Positions 1 to 7,547 of a stretch of DNA of 17,762 bases are shown here, piece by piece. The notes beneath the pieces are model-generated. The model saw only the letters and a program-made list of their open reading frames with translations. It was not told where the DNA came from and made no database searches. Location of the stretch: NCBI GenBank assembly GCA_025362415.1, contig JANYGM010000181.1, positions 1 to 17,762 on the forward strand, in the 5' to 3' direction. Made by a program: the position numbers and the translations under genes. Numbering within the stretch: the stretch's first letter is position 1; the number at the start of each line of letters is the position of its first letter. The stretch comes from a bacterium (GTDB lineage Bacteria; Bacteroidota; Bacteroidia; Cytophagales; Thermonemataceae).

Positions 1-247
1 AAATAACAAGAAGCACAACTATCCAATACAAGGGAAATAGCTTATAAAACCTGTTTGTAATAAAATAATAATACGAACTATGCGAAAGGGCATATTTTTC
101 GGAATAAACCATAGTCATGAGATAGCCAGAAATAATATAAAATGTTCTGACTGCTGTAGAACCTGGCACATTTGCATCATACCCAAGTACAGGGGCTGAA
201 TGCATAATTACGACCATGACTGCCAAAAAAAATCTTAGTGTTCCCAT
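1..247 (-). CDS. Acyltransferase 3 family membrane protein, N-terminal part (runs off the left edge)
   Basis: This is the first 82 codons of a minus-strand gene whose 3' part lies outside the window. The translation begins MGTLRFFLAV, has a first hydrophobic segment (about residues 5-22), the stretch FYIISGYLMT (about 42-51), and then NRFYKLFPLYW leading into another hydrophobic segment. The F-x-I-S-G-Y-L and R-x-x-K-L-x-P-x-Y-W patterns are typical of the acyltransferase 3 (OafA/YrhL-like) family. These multi-pass inner-membrane enzymes add O-acetyl or other acyl groups to surface polysaccharides. A His (H16) in the first segment fits the conserved His-containing first helix of the family. 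The start is fixed because an in-frame TAA lies two codons upstream. It begins 55 bases after the preceding methyltransferase gene, so it is probably the next gene of the polysaccharide operon. The family call is firm for so short a piece; the substrate is unknown. Confidence 0.8.
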   Translation of the reverse strand, partial: MGTLRFFLAVMVVIMHSAPVLGYDANVPGSTAVRTFYIISGYLMTMVYSEKYALSHSSYYYFITNRFYKLFPLYWIVVLLVI

Positions 248-302
248 AGATTATATTCTTTATGAATTACTTTTTATAGCGCATTTTTTACGACAAGTGG
301 TT

Positions 303-1010
303 TTATTTCTGGTATAAAACTCCTATTCCTCCCCAAGATACCTCATTGCTAACTACTTCTTTGTACTGATAATCTTCTTTTATTTCGTTCCAAAACCGTC
401 CGACTTGTATCCAATTATCAGGCAACGAAGGTTTTATATCGTGAAAAGCTACTATTCCGCCACTTCTTACCAAAGGAGCATACCATTCAAAATCTTGTTT
501 GATGCCTTCAAAGGAATGGTCGCCATCTAGAAACAGAAAATCAATTTTTTGCCCATTTAAGGTTTCTTTAAGTTTGTCAAGAGTGCTTTTTTGGTGCGAA
601 TCCAGACGCCAAAGAAGCATTTTTTGCGAGTTAGTTGCAAAGGATTTATAAAAATCACTTCTGTATATGGGATACCCACCACCACCAAGACCTTCAGGCA
701 AATCTACGGAAATGACAAGAGCATCTTTTTGAGCTACTTTGGTAAAGCAAAACAAAGAGCCTCCCATATTAGTCCCTACTTCTACAATTATTTTAGGTTT
801 GAGTGCTTCTACTGCTTCAACCAAGCCTTTTATTTCTTCTTTTACTTGTTTTATCCAAAAAAAACGCTCCCATTTAGGGTTATAAAGGATTTCTACCAAT
901 TGTGTTGCGTTTGAGCCTTCTGAGTTTTTGGCAAGCAAAGGTGCATACTTGCGAAGTTCTCGTGTAGCATTCCATTCTTGGATTTTATTTTTGAGTATTT
1001 TGAGCATCAT
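303..1010 (-). CDS. Class I SAM-dependent methyltransferase, CmcI/Methyltransf_24-like
   Basis: The 235-aa product has a Rossmann-type S-adenosylmethionine site. Motif I is VEVGTNMGG (about residues 76-84), an acidic residue follows strand 2 (SVDLP, 101-105), and LDGDHS (161-166) and FHDI (189-192) come later. The LDGDHSxxG...GGxxxFHD arrangement is typical of the CmcI ('cephalosporin hydroxylase')/Methyltransf_24 group, often found in polysaccharide clusters, where members probably methylate sugars. The DGDH and HD residues resemble the metal site of that group; this is inference. There is no signal peptide, so it should be cytoplasmic. Its start overlaps the stop of the upstream glycosyltransferase by 4 bases (ATGA), indicating translational coupling. 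Two consecutive Met codons make the start ambiguous by one residue (1010 or 1007). The target of methylation cannot be read from the sequence. Confidence 0.8.
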   Translation of the reverse strand: MMLKILKNKIQEWNATRELRKYAPLLAKNSEGSNATQLVEILYNPKWERFFWIKQVKEEIKGLVEAVEALKPKIIVEVGTNMGGSLFCFTKVAQKDALVISVDLPEGLGGGGYPIYRSDFYKSFATNSQKMLLWRLDSHQKSTLDKLKETLNGQKIDFLFLDGDHSFEGIKQDFEWYAPLVRSGGIVAFHDIKPSLPDNWIQVGRFWNEIKEDYQYKEVVSNEVSWGGIGVLYQK

Positions 1011-1915
1011 TTTGTAATTTTAGACCATAATGCTTTTAGACGTGCAAAGTTACGGTTATTATTGATTTTTCTTTTAATATTATAAATGAAATCACTTGTA
1101 AAATGCGTAATTTCAATATTTTTTATTATTTCTTGTATATTATTCGCTTTTACTAAAAGTAGTTTTTGCCAAACTTTGGGCTGTATTGGATGAAAATCTT
1201 TCACGTCTTTATAGTTATTTTCATTAATATTTTTCCAAAATTGGAAATATTTTTGAATATCAAAGTCATTTTTATGTCCCCAATTAGAAATTTTTTGCCA
1301 AATTTCTTGTTCTGTTCTTGCCCAAGTGTCGTGTATCATAAAAAATGGACCGTAATGGTTAAAATGTCCATTTCTGCGCCCTATTTCATATATTGGCACA
1401 TTGGTAGCCACTTGTATAGATTCTAAATTATTGCTATTATTTTCAATACAAAGATAATGATGAGGCATTTTCTTAAATAAATTTAGCCAATTAACACAAA
1501 CATTGATAGATTTTTGTGTACCTTTTGGATTTGGATTTATTTTTTTGAGGTAATCTGTAAAACCTTTAAAATCAATAAAATACTCATCAGCATCAAGTTG
1601 AACGTGCCAACCGTTTTCACCCATTTGTGTTGCAAGCATATTTCGTTCTCGCACTTCACATTGCATAGGCGTTAGGTGTTCTTGATAAAAATCAGCTTCA
1701 TATACATTTATTTTATTATTTATATCAATTTCTTTAATAAGGTTTTTGAAGGCAATTTCGTCAAAATCAAATACATTTCCGCCCCACGTAAGACGTTTTT
1801 TATCTAATGCTAAATAAATAATATCAGCATCAGCATAAATATTTGGTAAGGCATTTTTTAGGAGTTCCCAATCATAAGAAATCAAAAAGCCAACTTTAAT
1901 AATGGAACTACTCAT
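1007..1915 (-). CDS. Putative GT2-like glycosyltransferase
   Basis: The 302-aa cytoplasmic protein has an N-terminal GT-A-like half. VRERNML (about residues 88-94) precedes WHVQLDADEYF (103-113). The R-x-R-N...LDADE pattern matches glycosyltransferases of the GT2/WaaE-like type, where the DxD binds the metal and nucleotide-sugar phosphate. The C-terminal half is rich in Trp, His and Asn and has no motif I can name; the basic C terminus (IKRKINNNRNFARLKALW) could sit on the inner face of the membrane. Both ends overlap neighbours by 4 bases (ATGA), so it is embedded in the operon with the upstream DxD glycosyltransferase and the downstream methyltransferase. The expected role is adding one sugar to a surface polysaccharide repeat. 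The strongest evidence is the DADE motif plus context; donor and acceptor are unknown. Confidence 0.65.
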   Translation of the reverse strand: MSSSIIKVGFLISYDWELLKNALPNIYADADIIYLALDKKRLTWGGNVFDFDEIAFKNLIKEIDINNKINVYEADFYQEHLTPMQCEVRERNMLATQMGENGWHVQLDADEYFIDFKGFTDYLKKINPNPKGTQKSINVCVNWLNLFKKMPHHYLCIENNSNNLESIQVATNVPIYEIGRRNGHFNHYGPFFMIHDTWARTEQEIWQKISNWGHKNDFDIQKYFQFWKNINENNYKDVKDFHPIQPKVWQKLLLVKANNIQEIIKNIEITHFTSDFIYNIKRKINNNRNFARLKALWSKITK

Positions 1916-2928
1916 TTTGAAAAAAGCATTTGTTTGGTATAATAAGCTACATTTTTGAAAAAAACTATTTTTTGTAGCGGATTTTTGAGCAGAGTCAGTA
2001 TAACTTCTTTGTAGCCTTTCCTATATTTTTTTTCACTAAAAGCAATCATTGCATTGTATCTATGCGTGTATTCGTGTGTAGGAAATGTATTATATAAATA
2101 ATCACACATTTGTTTTGTTTGTTTTAATTTGTCTTCCAATGATAATTTCTGAAAATCATCATTTAATTTTTTTGCAAGAAACTCATCAGCAATTTGTTTT
2201 TCTATTTGATGCCAATAATGTCTATTATAGTCTTCACAATCAGATAATTGTGTCCTAGTTTGGAGAATATAAGAAAACGCAAATTGTTCTGCTGCGTGGC
2301 AACGTGCCTGTGAATAAAATTGGTCAGTCAGTTGATAAACATCAGCCAACCAAGAAAAATGTTTTGGGTGCAAACCTATAATTCCTGCATTCCAAGAGGC
2401 AAATGTTGAAATATCAATTTTTAGTTTTTGTTCGTTTATAACAAATTCATTCGTACAGATATGGTCATAAATTTCTCTAAAATTATCTTTACTTCCTTTT
2501 TCATAGTTTCCTAATATTTCCATTTTGTACTCAAATTTGTGCATAATGGTTGTTTCAGGTAATATTTTTTCTAAAATATGTGAGAACGGCTTATAAAAAA
2601 AAGTATCAGAATCTATATAAAAAAGTTTGTGTGTTGGGTACTTTTGTGTTATTTGTTCAATAATTCCAATCTTAACTCTGTGAATAAGGTCATCTTTGCC
2701 CATCATTTGTTTTATGGCATCTTTTGTAAGCAAAATATATTCAATATAAGTTATTTCTCCTAGTTGCTGAATGTAATAGGCAGGTTCGTCAGTAAAAATA
2801 ATAATTTTTTCTTCTGCTTTTTTTTCTGTAATGATGTGATAATTATTTATAAGACTAAGTACAGAAAGAATGGTTCTATTATGTAAAATAGCATTTCCAG
2901 AAGAAAAATAGACAAAATTAGTGGGCAT
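1912..2928 (-). CDS. Putative DxD glycosyltransferase (GT8/nucleotide-diphospho-sugar transferase-like)
   Basis: The 338-aa product contains IIIFTDEP (about residues 42-49), LFYIDSDTFFYKP (102-114) and ASWNAGIIGL (177-186). A Y-x-D-x-D-T-x-F motif followed some 70 residues later by WNAGxxGL is the layout of GT-A nucleotide-sugar transferases related to GT8 and similar families: the DxD chelates the metal, and the WNxG loop lines the sugar site. There is no signal peptide or transmembrane helix, so it should work on the cytoplasmic side on a lipid-linked glycan. The C-terminal 100 residues are helical and charged, ending in a hydrophobic-basic tail. It follows the FkbM gene by 19 bases and overlaps the next glycosyltransferase by 4 bases. 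The exact CAZy family is uncertain. Confidence 0.65.
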   Translation of the reverse strand: MPTNFVYFSSGNAILHNRTILSVLSLINNYHIITEKKAEEKIIIFTDEPAYYIQQLGEITYIEYILLTKDAIKQMMGKDDLIHRVKIGIIEQITQKYPTHKLFYIDSDTFFYKPFSHILEKILPETTIMHKFEYKMEILGNYEKGSKDNFREIYDHICTNEFVINEQKLKIDISTFASWNAGIIGLHPKHFSWLADVYQLTDQFYSQARCHAAEQFAFSYILQTRTQLSDCEDYNRHYWHQIEKQIADEFLAKKLNDDFQKLSLEDKLKQTKQMCDYLYNTFPTHEYTHRYNAMIAFSEKKYRKGYKEVILTLLKNPLQKIVFFKNVAYYTKQMLFSK

Positions 2929-2947
2929 AATATTCAGAATGGTATTT

Positions 2948-3835
2948 TTATTTATAAGCTATAATTGCTGTTGGTTGTCCTGTTATTACAACTTTTTTTG
3001 ATGCAAACCCAAACTCTTCCAAAATATCAATTATTGGCTCTGCCGTAATATATTCCTCGTGAACCTCCATAATTATATTTTTAGTATTATTTAAGAATAG
3101 TGCTAAGTGTGCGTTATCTTGGAAAAGCACTTTTTCTGCGCCTTCTATGTCTATTTTCAATAAATCTATCTGACTTTGCTTGCTTTCTTCCAATATTTCT
3201 GGAATTGTACAAGTAAGTACATTATCTATAATACCATCTGTGATACCATCTTTCATTACATGAAACCCATCATTTGAGAAATCTATCCTTCGTAATTCTA
3301 AGGTAGTAACAGTATTCCACAAAGCTTTATTAAGAATTTTTATCTTATTTTCAGCTTTATTTATTAAGATATTTTTATTTAAAATCTCTGTATTAGTTTG
3401 TTCTGGCTCTATACAAATAATAGTAGCATCAGGAAAGTATTGATGAAAAAAGATAGCAGAACAACCTATGTTTGCTCCTGCATCAATAATTAAATTGATA
3501 GTATTATTTTTTTTCTGAATATGCTCAATAAAAGGAGCATAATCATCTGTCAAGAAAAAACCGTCAAAAACCAGTATGTCCCTCGTATATTTCCTTACAA
3601 CAAAAGAGTGGCTTTTATCCTTACCCAAGCCTTGTATTTTAATTATATTCTTATCTAATAAAGATATTTTATAATTTTTATCAGTACAAGCAAGCACAAA
3701 TATCAATATTCTTTGAAGTTGAATATTTTTCTCATATAATTTTTTAGTAATAAAAAAGTGATAGACAATAAAAATGAGTTCTCTTAAAGTGCATATATTA
3801 TGTAAGGCACCAATTCTTTTGATATATTTTAGCAT
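2948..3835 (-). CDS. FkbM family methyltransferase
   Basis: The 295-aa protein carries the standard FkbM (Methyltransf_21) signature. LIIDAGANIGCSAIFF (about residues 115-130) is the S-adenosylmethionine loop, CIEPEQ (141-146) the acidic strand-2 end, LLKIDIEGAE (225-234) the family hallmark, and IIMEVHEEY (254-262) the late strand. Family members O-methylate sugars or other small substrates and are very common in capsule, O-antigen and S-layer glycan clusters. The N-terminal 90 residues have a short hydrophobic patch (about 20-50) that may help membrane association or simply be the N-terminal lobe. It lies 21 bases after the preceding gene and 19 before the next, so it is co-transcribed. The family call is secure; the methylated sugar position is unknown. 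Confidence 0.9.
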   Translation of the reverse strand: MLKYIKRIGALHNICTLRELIFIVYHFFITKKLYEKNIQLQRILIFVLACTDKNYKISLLDKNIIKIQGLGKDKSHSFVVRKYTRDILVFDGFFLTDDYAPFIEHIQKKNNTINLIIDAGANIGCSAIFFHQYFPDATIICIEPEQTNTEILNKNILINKAENKIKILNKALWNTVTTLELRRIDFSNDGFHVMKDGITDGIIDNVLTCTIPEILEESKQSQIDLLKIDIEGAEKVLFQDNAHLALFLNNTKNIIMEVHEEYITAEPIIDILEEFGFASKKVVITGQPTAIIAYK

Positions 3836-3856
3836 ATTTTGTTATGGTCAAAGTTA

Positions 3857-4948
3857 TTAAAGATTTTTATTGAAAAAATTGTAAAAGGTTTTTATTTTTT
3901 CTTTAACCTTCAAAGGTACAAAGCTAGTTATTACACTCTTAATTCCTTCATAGCTCGTGAAATATTTTATTCTATTTTTAACATCCCAGCCCAATATTTG
4001 CCTAATTTGTTTAGGTGTTTTTTTTGCTTCAAAACCAACTTGTATCTTTCCCCACGTTATCATTTGTATTGCTTCCTTTGGATGCCCATAAAACAAAAAT
4101 GCCATGATTTGATGAAGTGATTTTTCGCTTGTTAGTTGGCAAAAATGTTTGTGCATTTGGTTGTATTCTTCTGAGTTCGTTGTTTTATACATATCTGCAT
4201 AATCCTCTACTTTATGCTCTGCAAAATTACCAAATATAGATATTTTAGCACCAAAATAAGCAGCATAGGCAAGGTGCGAACCAAAACCATTTGTAGTAAC
4301 ATACTCAAAAGTTTCTAAAAGCAATTGTAAACGCTGAAAAGCATTTTTATCACCGCCGCAAACTCCTTCTACTACCTCAAAACCTGCATCTAAGAACTCT
4401 TTTACCCAATACCCATTATCTATACAACTAGGATGTACGCAAACTACTATTTTATCAAAATCATTTTTGATAGCCAGAAGTCTATCTACATAATCCTGAA
4501 AGTTCCAATGTTCATGTTTAACATAACTTAGTGAGTGCACAGGCATCACTAAAAGTGTATTTTTAACTCGTTTTATCTCCCTCTTGGGTAAGTATACCAA
4601 TGGTAAGCCCACAGCTACTGTATTTTTATAATCATGTTTTTTTAAGTATAACTCATTACTAGTCTTACCTACCAAATAGGTAGGGTCTTTGCTCATTTTT
4701 CCATGTGATAAAATTTCTCCACAAACTGCTAAAGGATGAAACTCACAAACATCAGGAATCCAACCGTGTTGCCAAAAAGTTGGTTTTTTAAAGAAATAAT
4801 AAGGCTTGTTAAGACCTACATAGTTTGCAATTAAGTGTAACCCACCATAAGCTTCCATAATGTGTTTGTAGCATATTTCTTTTTTGGGAAGATGCAATGA
4901 ATGCTCCTTAAAGTCTATTTTTTCTAGTATTATTTTTATATTTCCCAT
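3857..4948 (-). CDS. Putative GT-B-type transferase of the polysaccharide cluster (function unassigned)
   Basis: I do not recognise this 363-aa protein with certainty. It has alternating beta/alpha character without signal peptide or membrane helices. An N-terminal lobe includes FWQHGWIPD (about residue 60), a middle section starts TLLVMPVHSLSYVKHEH, a strand KIVVCVHPSC follows, and TTNGFGSHLAYAAYFGAKISIFG-like sequence (best read as a T-T-N-G-F-G-S...A...G) comes later. A small-residue loop followed by 'A-x-x-x-G-x-x-x-x-I-F-G' is how the nucleotide-sugar lobe of GT-B enzymes and capsule (polysialyltransferase/CDP-glycerol transferase-like) transferases usually looks. Its place directly after the exporter ATPase gene (43-base gap) and before FkbM supports a role in building the exported glycan. 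Alternative: a non-catalytic surface-carbohydrate biosynthesis protein. The function is inference. Confidence 0.5.
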   Translation of the reverse strand: MGNIKIILEKIDFKEHSLHLPKKEICYKHIMEAYGGLHLIANYVGLNKPYYFFKKPTFWQHGWIPDVCEFHPLAVCGEILSHGKMSKDPTYLVGKTSNELYLKKHDYKNTVAVGLPLVYLPKREIKRVKNTLLVMPVHSLSYVKHEHWNFQDYVDRLLAIKNDFDKIVVCVHPSCIDNGYWVKEFLDAGFEVVEGVCGGDKNAFQRLQLLLETFEYVTTNGFGSHLAYAAYFGAKISIFGNFAEHKVEDYADMYKTTNSEEYNQMHKHFCQLTSEKSLHQIMAFLFYGHPKEAIQMITWGKIQVGFEAKKTPKQIRQILGWDVKNRIKYFTSYEGIKSVITSFVPLKVKEKIKTFYNFFNKNL

Positions 4949-4991
4949 TAAATGTGTTTATTACTGATTTTTGAGTTCATAACGAGATTGA

Positions 4992-6269
4992 TTAGCACCA
5001 CTCATAATCCACTATCATTGGAGAAGAGCTTTCCGCTATGGTATCTACTAAAATACCTTTATAACCTATAGCAGACATTTGTGTAGTGACAAAAAAGCAA
5101 CCAATTTCCTTAGATTCTGTAATTAGATTTCCACCGTCTTTGTCCCTTGCTCCTGCATAAAGTACAAACATTTGTGGCAAAAGTGAGATTTTTTTAAAAA
5201 TACATTTTATGGTAAAATTCCCATTTACACTCTCTGGTGCATAACCATCTATTAAAGAATTTGCACCAAATAAAGAACCATACTGACTTTCCACACTTAT
5301 CCAAAAATGTGGCTTTTCTATAGTTTCTCTCACAGAACAGTGAAGTTCTACTATTAAATCATCTCCAATTTGAAAAGACTGTGTGCAAACTCCTTTTTGG
5401 TTTCTTAAAATAGCTTTTTCTATGACTAATCTCTCTGTTTGTTTTGCCTCTCCAATTATAAATTCACCTGAATTATTTGTATTAATAGCTTGCGTATATA
5501 AAGAAATAACTTTATTTACTTCTCCGTCAGCTTCTAGTTTGCCATTTTTCATTAAAAGCCCTCTATCACAAAGTCCTCTTACTGCTCCCATATTATGGCT
5601 TACAAATAATACTGTTCTGCCTTCTCCTGCTACATCTTTCATTTTGCCTAAGCATTTTTTCTGAAATTCTGCATCACCTACCGCCAAAACCTCATCAATA
5701 ATTAGTATTTCTGGCTCTAAATGTGCCGCTACCGCAAACGCCAAACGCACATACATACCTGACGAATAGCGTTTTACGGGGGTATCAATGTATTTTCCTA
5801 TTCCAGAAAACTCCACAATCTCATCAAATTTCCTACGAATATCATTTTTGGTCATTCCTAAGATAGCACCATTCAAAAAAATATTTTCTCTACCAGTGAG
5901 TTCTGGGTGAAAACCTGTACCCACTTCCAACAGGCTTGCTATTCTACCTCGTACTTTTATATTTCCTTTTGTTGGAGCAGTTACTTTTGAGAGGATTTTG
6001 AGTAATGTAGATTTCCCTGCACCATTTTTGCCAATAATTCCTAAAACCTCTCCTTGTTTTACCTCAAAATTGATGTCTTGCAAAGCCCAAACATATTCTC
6101 CTTCTATTGTTTCTCTATTGTTTGCTTCTCCAATTTTTAGTGTGGGGTCTTCTTTTCCACGTATTTTTGCCCACAAACGCCCCACGTCATCACGCAAAGA
6201 GCCTGCGCCTGTAAGCCCTAAACGGTATTGTTTGTAAAGATTTTCTACTTGTAAAACTATATTTGACAC
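4992..6269 (-). CDS. wzt: Polysaccharide ABC exporter ATP-binding protein with Wzt-like C-terminal domain
   Basis: The 425-aa protein is an ABC ATPase with all motifs intact: Walker A GKNGAGKS (residues 80-87), signature YSSGMYVR (168-175), Walker B ILIIDEVLAVGD (188-199) and the switch SHN (224-226). The WALQDINFEV lead-in and the LEVGTGFHPELTGRENIFLNG stretch are typical of the O-antigen/teichoic-acid exporter class (Wzt, RfbE, TagH). Residues from about 270 onward are beta-rich and match the position and size of the Wzt C-terminal domain, which in characterised systems binds the modified non-reducing end of the glycan. The methyltransferases downstream would fit such a terminal modification. 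The start is GTG at 6269; an in-frame TAA lies three codons upstream, so it cannot be extended. It is the first gene of the operon. The usual permease gene is absent from the window on both sides. Confidence 0.9.
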   Translation of the reverse strand: MSNIVLQVENLYKQYRLGLTGAGSLRDDVGRLWAKIRGKEDPTLKIGEANNRETIEGEYVWALQDINFEVKQGEVLGIIGKNGAGKSTLLKILSKVTAPTKGNIKVRGRIASLLEVGTGFHPELTGRENIFLNGAILGMTKNDIRRKFDEIVEFSGIGKYIDTPVKRYSSGMYVRLAFAVAAHLEPEILIIDEVLAVGDAEFQKKCLGKMKDVAGEGRTVLFVSHNMGAVRGLCDRGLLMKNGKLEADGEVNKVISLYTQAINTNNSGEFIIGEAKQTERLVIEKAILRNQKGVCTQSFQIGDDLIVELHCSVRETIEKPHFWISVESQYGSLFGANSLIDGYAPESVNGNFTIKCIFKKISLLPQMFVLYAGARDKDGGNLITESKEIGCFFVTTQMSAIGYKGILVDTIAESSSPMIVDYEWC

Positions 6270-6291
6270 AGATTTTTAACTTATTTACTTG

Positions 6292-6438
6292 TTATGTATT
6301 CGTATTTTCGTTGCAATTTAGCAAATAATTCTTAATTTCTTGTAGTTTCTCTGGTGAAAAATCAGTTTTGTACATTATTTGTTGCTCTAAAAGTTCCGTT
6401 GCAGAATTTATAAAAAATAATTTGGAGTTTTCAGGTAA
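6292..6438 (-). pseudogene. Short open frame / degraded gene remnant inside the dispersed repeat
   Basis: Between the kinase and exporter genes a minus-strand frame is open for 48 codons, bounded by TAA on both sides. The translation looks protein-like: after LPENSKLFFI come NSATELLEQQ and then DFSPEKLQEIKNYLL, an amphipathic helical pattern. Its upstream half lies in the repeat at 6381-6453, whose second copy at the right end of the window has a one-base length difference at the matching place. No convincing start codon exists except an internal ATG giving 27 residues. I read it as the tail of a decayed gene or mobile element rather than an expressed gene. It ends 22 bases before the GTG of the exporter ATPase gene. 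Confidence 0.3.
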
Positions 6439-6453
6439 TTAACAGTTTAAGAA
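6381..6453. repeat. Dispersed repeat, copy 1 (about 73 bp)
   Basis: This stretch matches 17629-17700 in the same orientation with about seven substitutions and one single-base indel (about 90 percent by eye). The shared core includes AAAAGTTCCGTTGCA and AACAGTTTAAGAA. Similarity fades on the left to TTTTGTA...ATT and stops on the right. The copies sit in intergenic DNA 11 kb apart, so this is a dispersed element rather than a gene-family match. An end of an insertion sequence is one explanation. Confidence 0.75.
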
Positions 6454-6473
6454 GTTTAAATTCATACTTATTC

Positions 6474-7397
6474 CTATGCTAATTTTATTTCAAATTGAGC
6501 CAAATCAATAAATTCCTGCACACGAGAGTTTACGTCATCTTGCGAAAGGTCTAAAAGGCGTTCTGTACCAAATTTTTCTACACAAAGAGATGCCATTGCA
6601 GAGCCATAAATCAAAGCACGTTTCATATTATCAAAAGAAACATCTTTTGTTTTTGCAATATAACCAATAAAACCGCCTGCAAATGTATCTCCTGCACCTG
6701 TTGGGTCAAAAACCTCTTCTAATGGAAGTGCTGGTGCAAAAAATATTTGGTCTTTGTGGAAAAGCAATGCTCCGTGTTCTCCTTTCTTGATAATGAGCGT
6801 TTTAACGCCCAATTCCATAATTTTTTTGGCAGCTTTCACCAAAGAATATTCTCCAGAGAGTTGTCTAGCTTCTTCATCATTGATAGAAAGCACATCAACG
6901 AGTTTTATAGTTTCTAGCAAATCAGGCATTGCAATTTCCATCCAAAAATTCATTGTATCCATTACAATAAGTTTTGGACGTTTTTTTAGGCGTTCTATGA
7001 CTGTTTTTTGAACCGCAGGCGCAAGATTTCCAAGCATCAAATACTCACAATCTTGGTAGCTTTCAGGGAGGATTGGGTCAAAAGTTCCCAAAACATTGAG
7101 TTCTGTAACGAGTGTATCACGGCTATTCATATCATTATGGTACTTTCCAGACCAGAAAAAAGATTTTTCATTTTCCTTAATCTGCAAACCTTCTGTATTG
7201 ACACCGTGCTTTTGTAGCATTTCAATATCTGATTTGGCAAAATCTCCGCCTACAACTGCCACCAATTTAACATTTTTGGTGAAATAAGAAGAAGAAAGAG
7301 AAATGTAAGTAGCTGCGCCACCAATAATTTTATCTGTTTTGCCAAAAGGCGTTTCTATGGCATCAAAAGCAACAGAACCCACAACAAGTAAACTCAT
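6474..7397 (-). CDS. PfkB-family carbohydrate (ribokinase-like) kinase
   Basis: The 307-aa protein has the ribokinase/PfkB fold signatures. The N-terminal strand is LLVVGSVAFDAI, the diglycine IIGGAAT (residues 24-30) is where these enzymes bind the sugar, NDEEA (173-177) is the N-x-x-E-type metal/phosphate motif, and DPTGAGDTFAGGF (231-243) is the second PfkB signature, with Asp237 the catalytic base. Length is normal. It would phosphorylate a sugar or nucleoside with ATP in the cytoplasm; the substrate cannot be read from the motifs, and the adenosine-kinase and ribokinase branches are both possible. It is transcribed from its own well-formed promoter (7434-7465) about 30 bases upstream of the ATG. 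The downstream exporter operon starts 204 bases further on, past the degraded repeat, so a shared role is not implied. Confidence 0.88.
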   Translation of the reverse strand: MSLLVVGSVAFDAIETPFGKTDKIIGGAATYISLSSSYFTKNVKLVAVVGGDFAKSDIEMLQKHGVNTEGLQIKENEKSFFWSGKYHNDMNSRDTLVTELNVLGTFDPILPESYQDCEYLMLGNLAPAVQKTVIERLKKRPKLIVMDTMNFWMEIAMPDLLETIKLVDVLSINDEEARQLSGEYSLVKAAKKIMELGVKTLIIKKGEHGALLFHKDQIFFAPALPLEEVFDPTGAGDTFAGGFIGYIAKTKDVSFDNMKRALIYGSAMASLCVEKFGTERLLDLSQDDVNSRVQEFIDLAQFEIKLA

Positions 7398-7433
7398 ATT
7401 TTATTATTTTAATTTTTTTGAAGTTTGAAAACG

Positions 7434-7465
7434 CAAAAGTACGCTAATAAGTCCACTTTTCCAAA
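7434..7465 (-). promoter_or_regulatory. Bacteroidota-type promoter for the PfkB kinase gene
   Basis: On the minus strand TTTG (7462-7465) and TACTTTTG (7434-7441) are separated by 20 bases, an exact fit to the Bacteroidota consensus TTTG-N17-23-TAnnTTTG. The start codon at 7397 is 36 bases past the -7 box, giving a leader of roughly 30 bases. Confidence 0.75.
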
Positions 7466-7483
7466 TGTTAAAATCTAGTTATC

Positions 7484-7547
7484 TAATTGCCACAGATACA
7501 CAAATAATACAGTTTTATTGTATTCATCTGTGTATCTGTGGCAATTA
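7484..7547. repeat. Perfect 19-bp inverted repeat abutting the cox3 stop codon
   Basis: Arms 7484-7502 and 7529-7547 are exact reverse complements (left arm TAATTGCCACAGATACACA). Inside lies a smaller stem, AATAC (7506-7510) with GTATT (7520-7524). The structure begins at the base next to the TAA of the subunit III gene, so it forms the 3' end of that transcript. There is no T-run after the stem, so it is not a textbook intrinsic terminator; it may act as a 3' stabiliser or be a REP-like palindromic element. Confidence 0.75.

Noticed and set aside
3839..4120. 93-codon plus-strand frame opposite the GT-B-like gene
   Set aside because: It is an antisense shadow of a gene in an intact operon, with no recognisable protein pattern.
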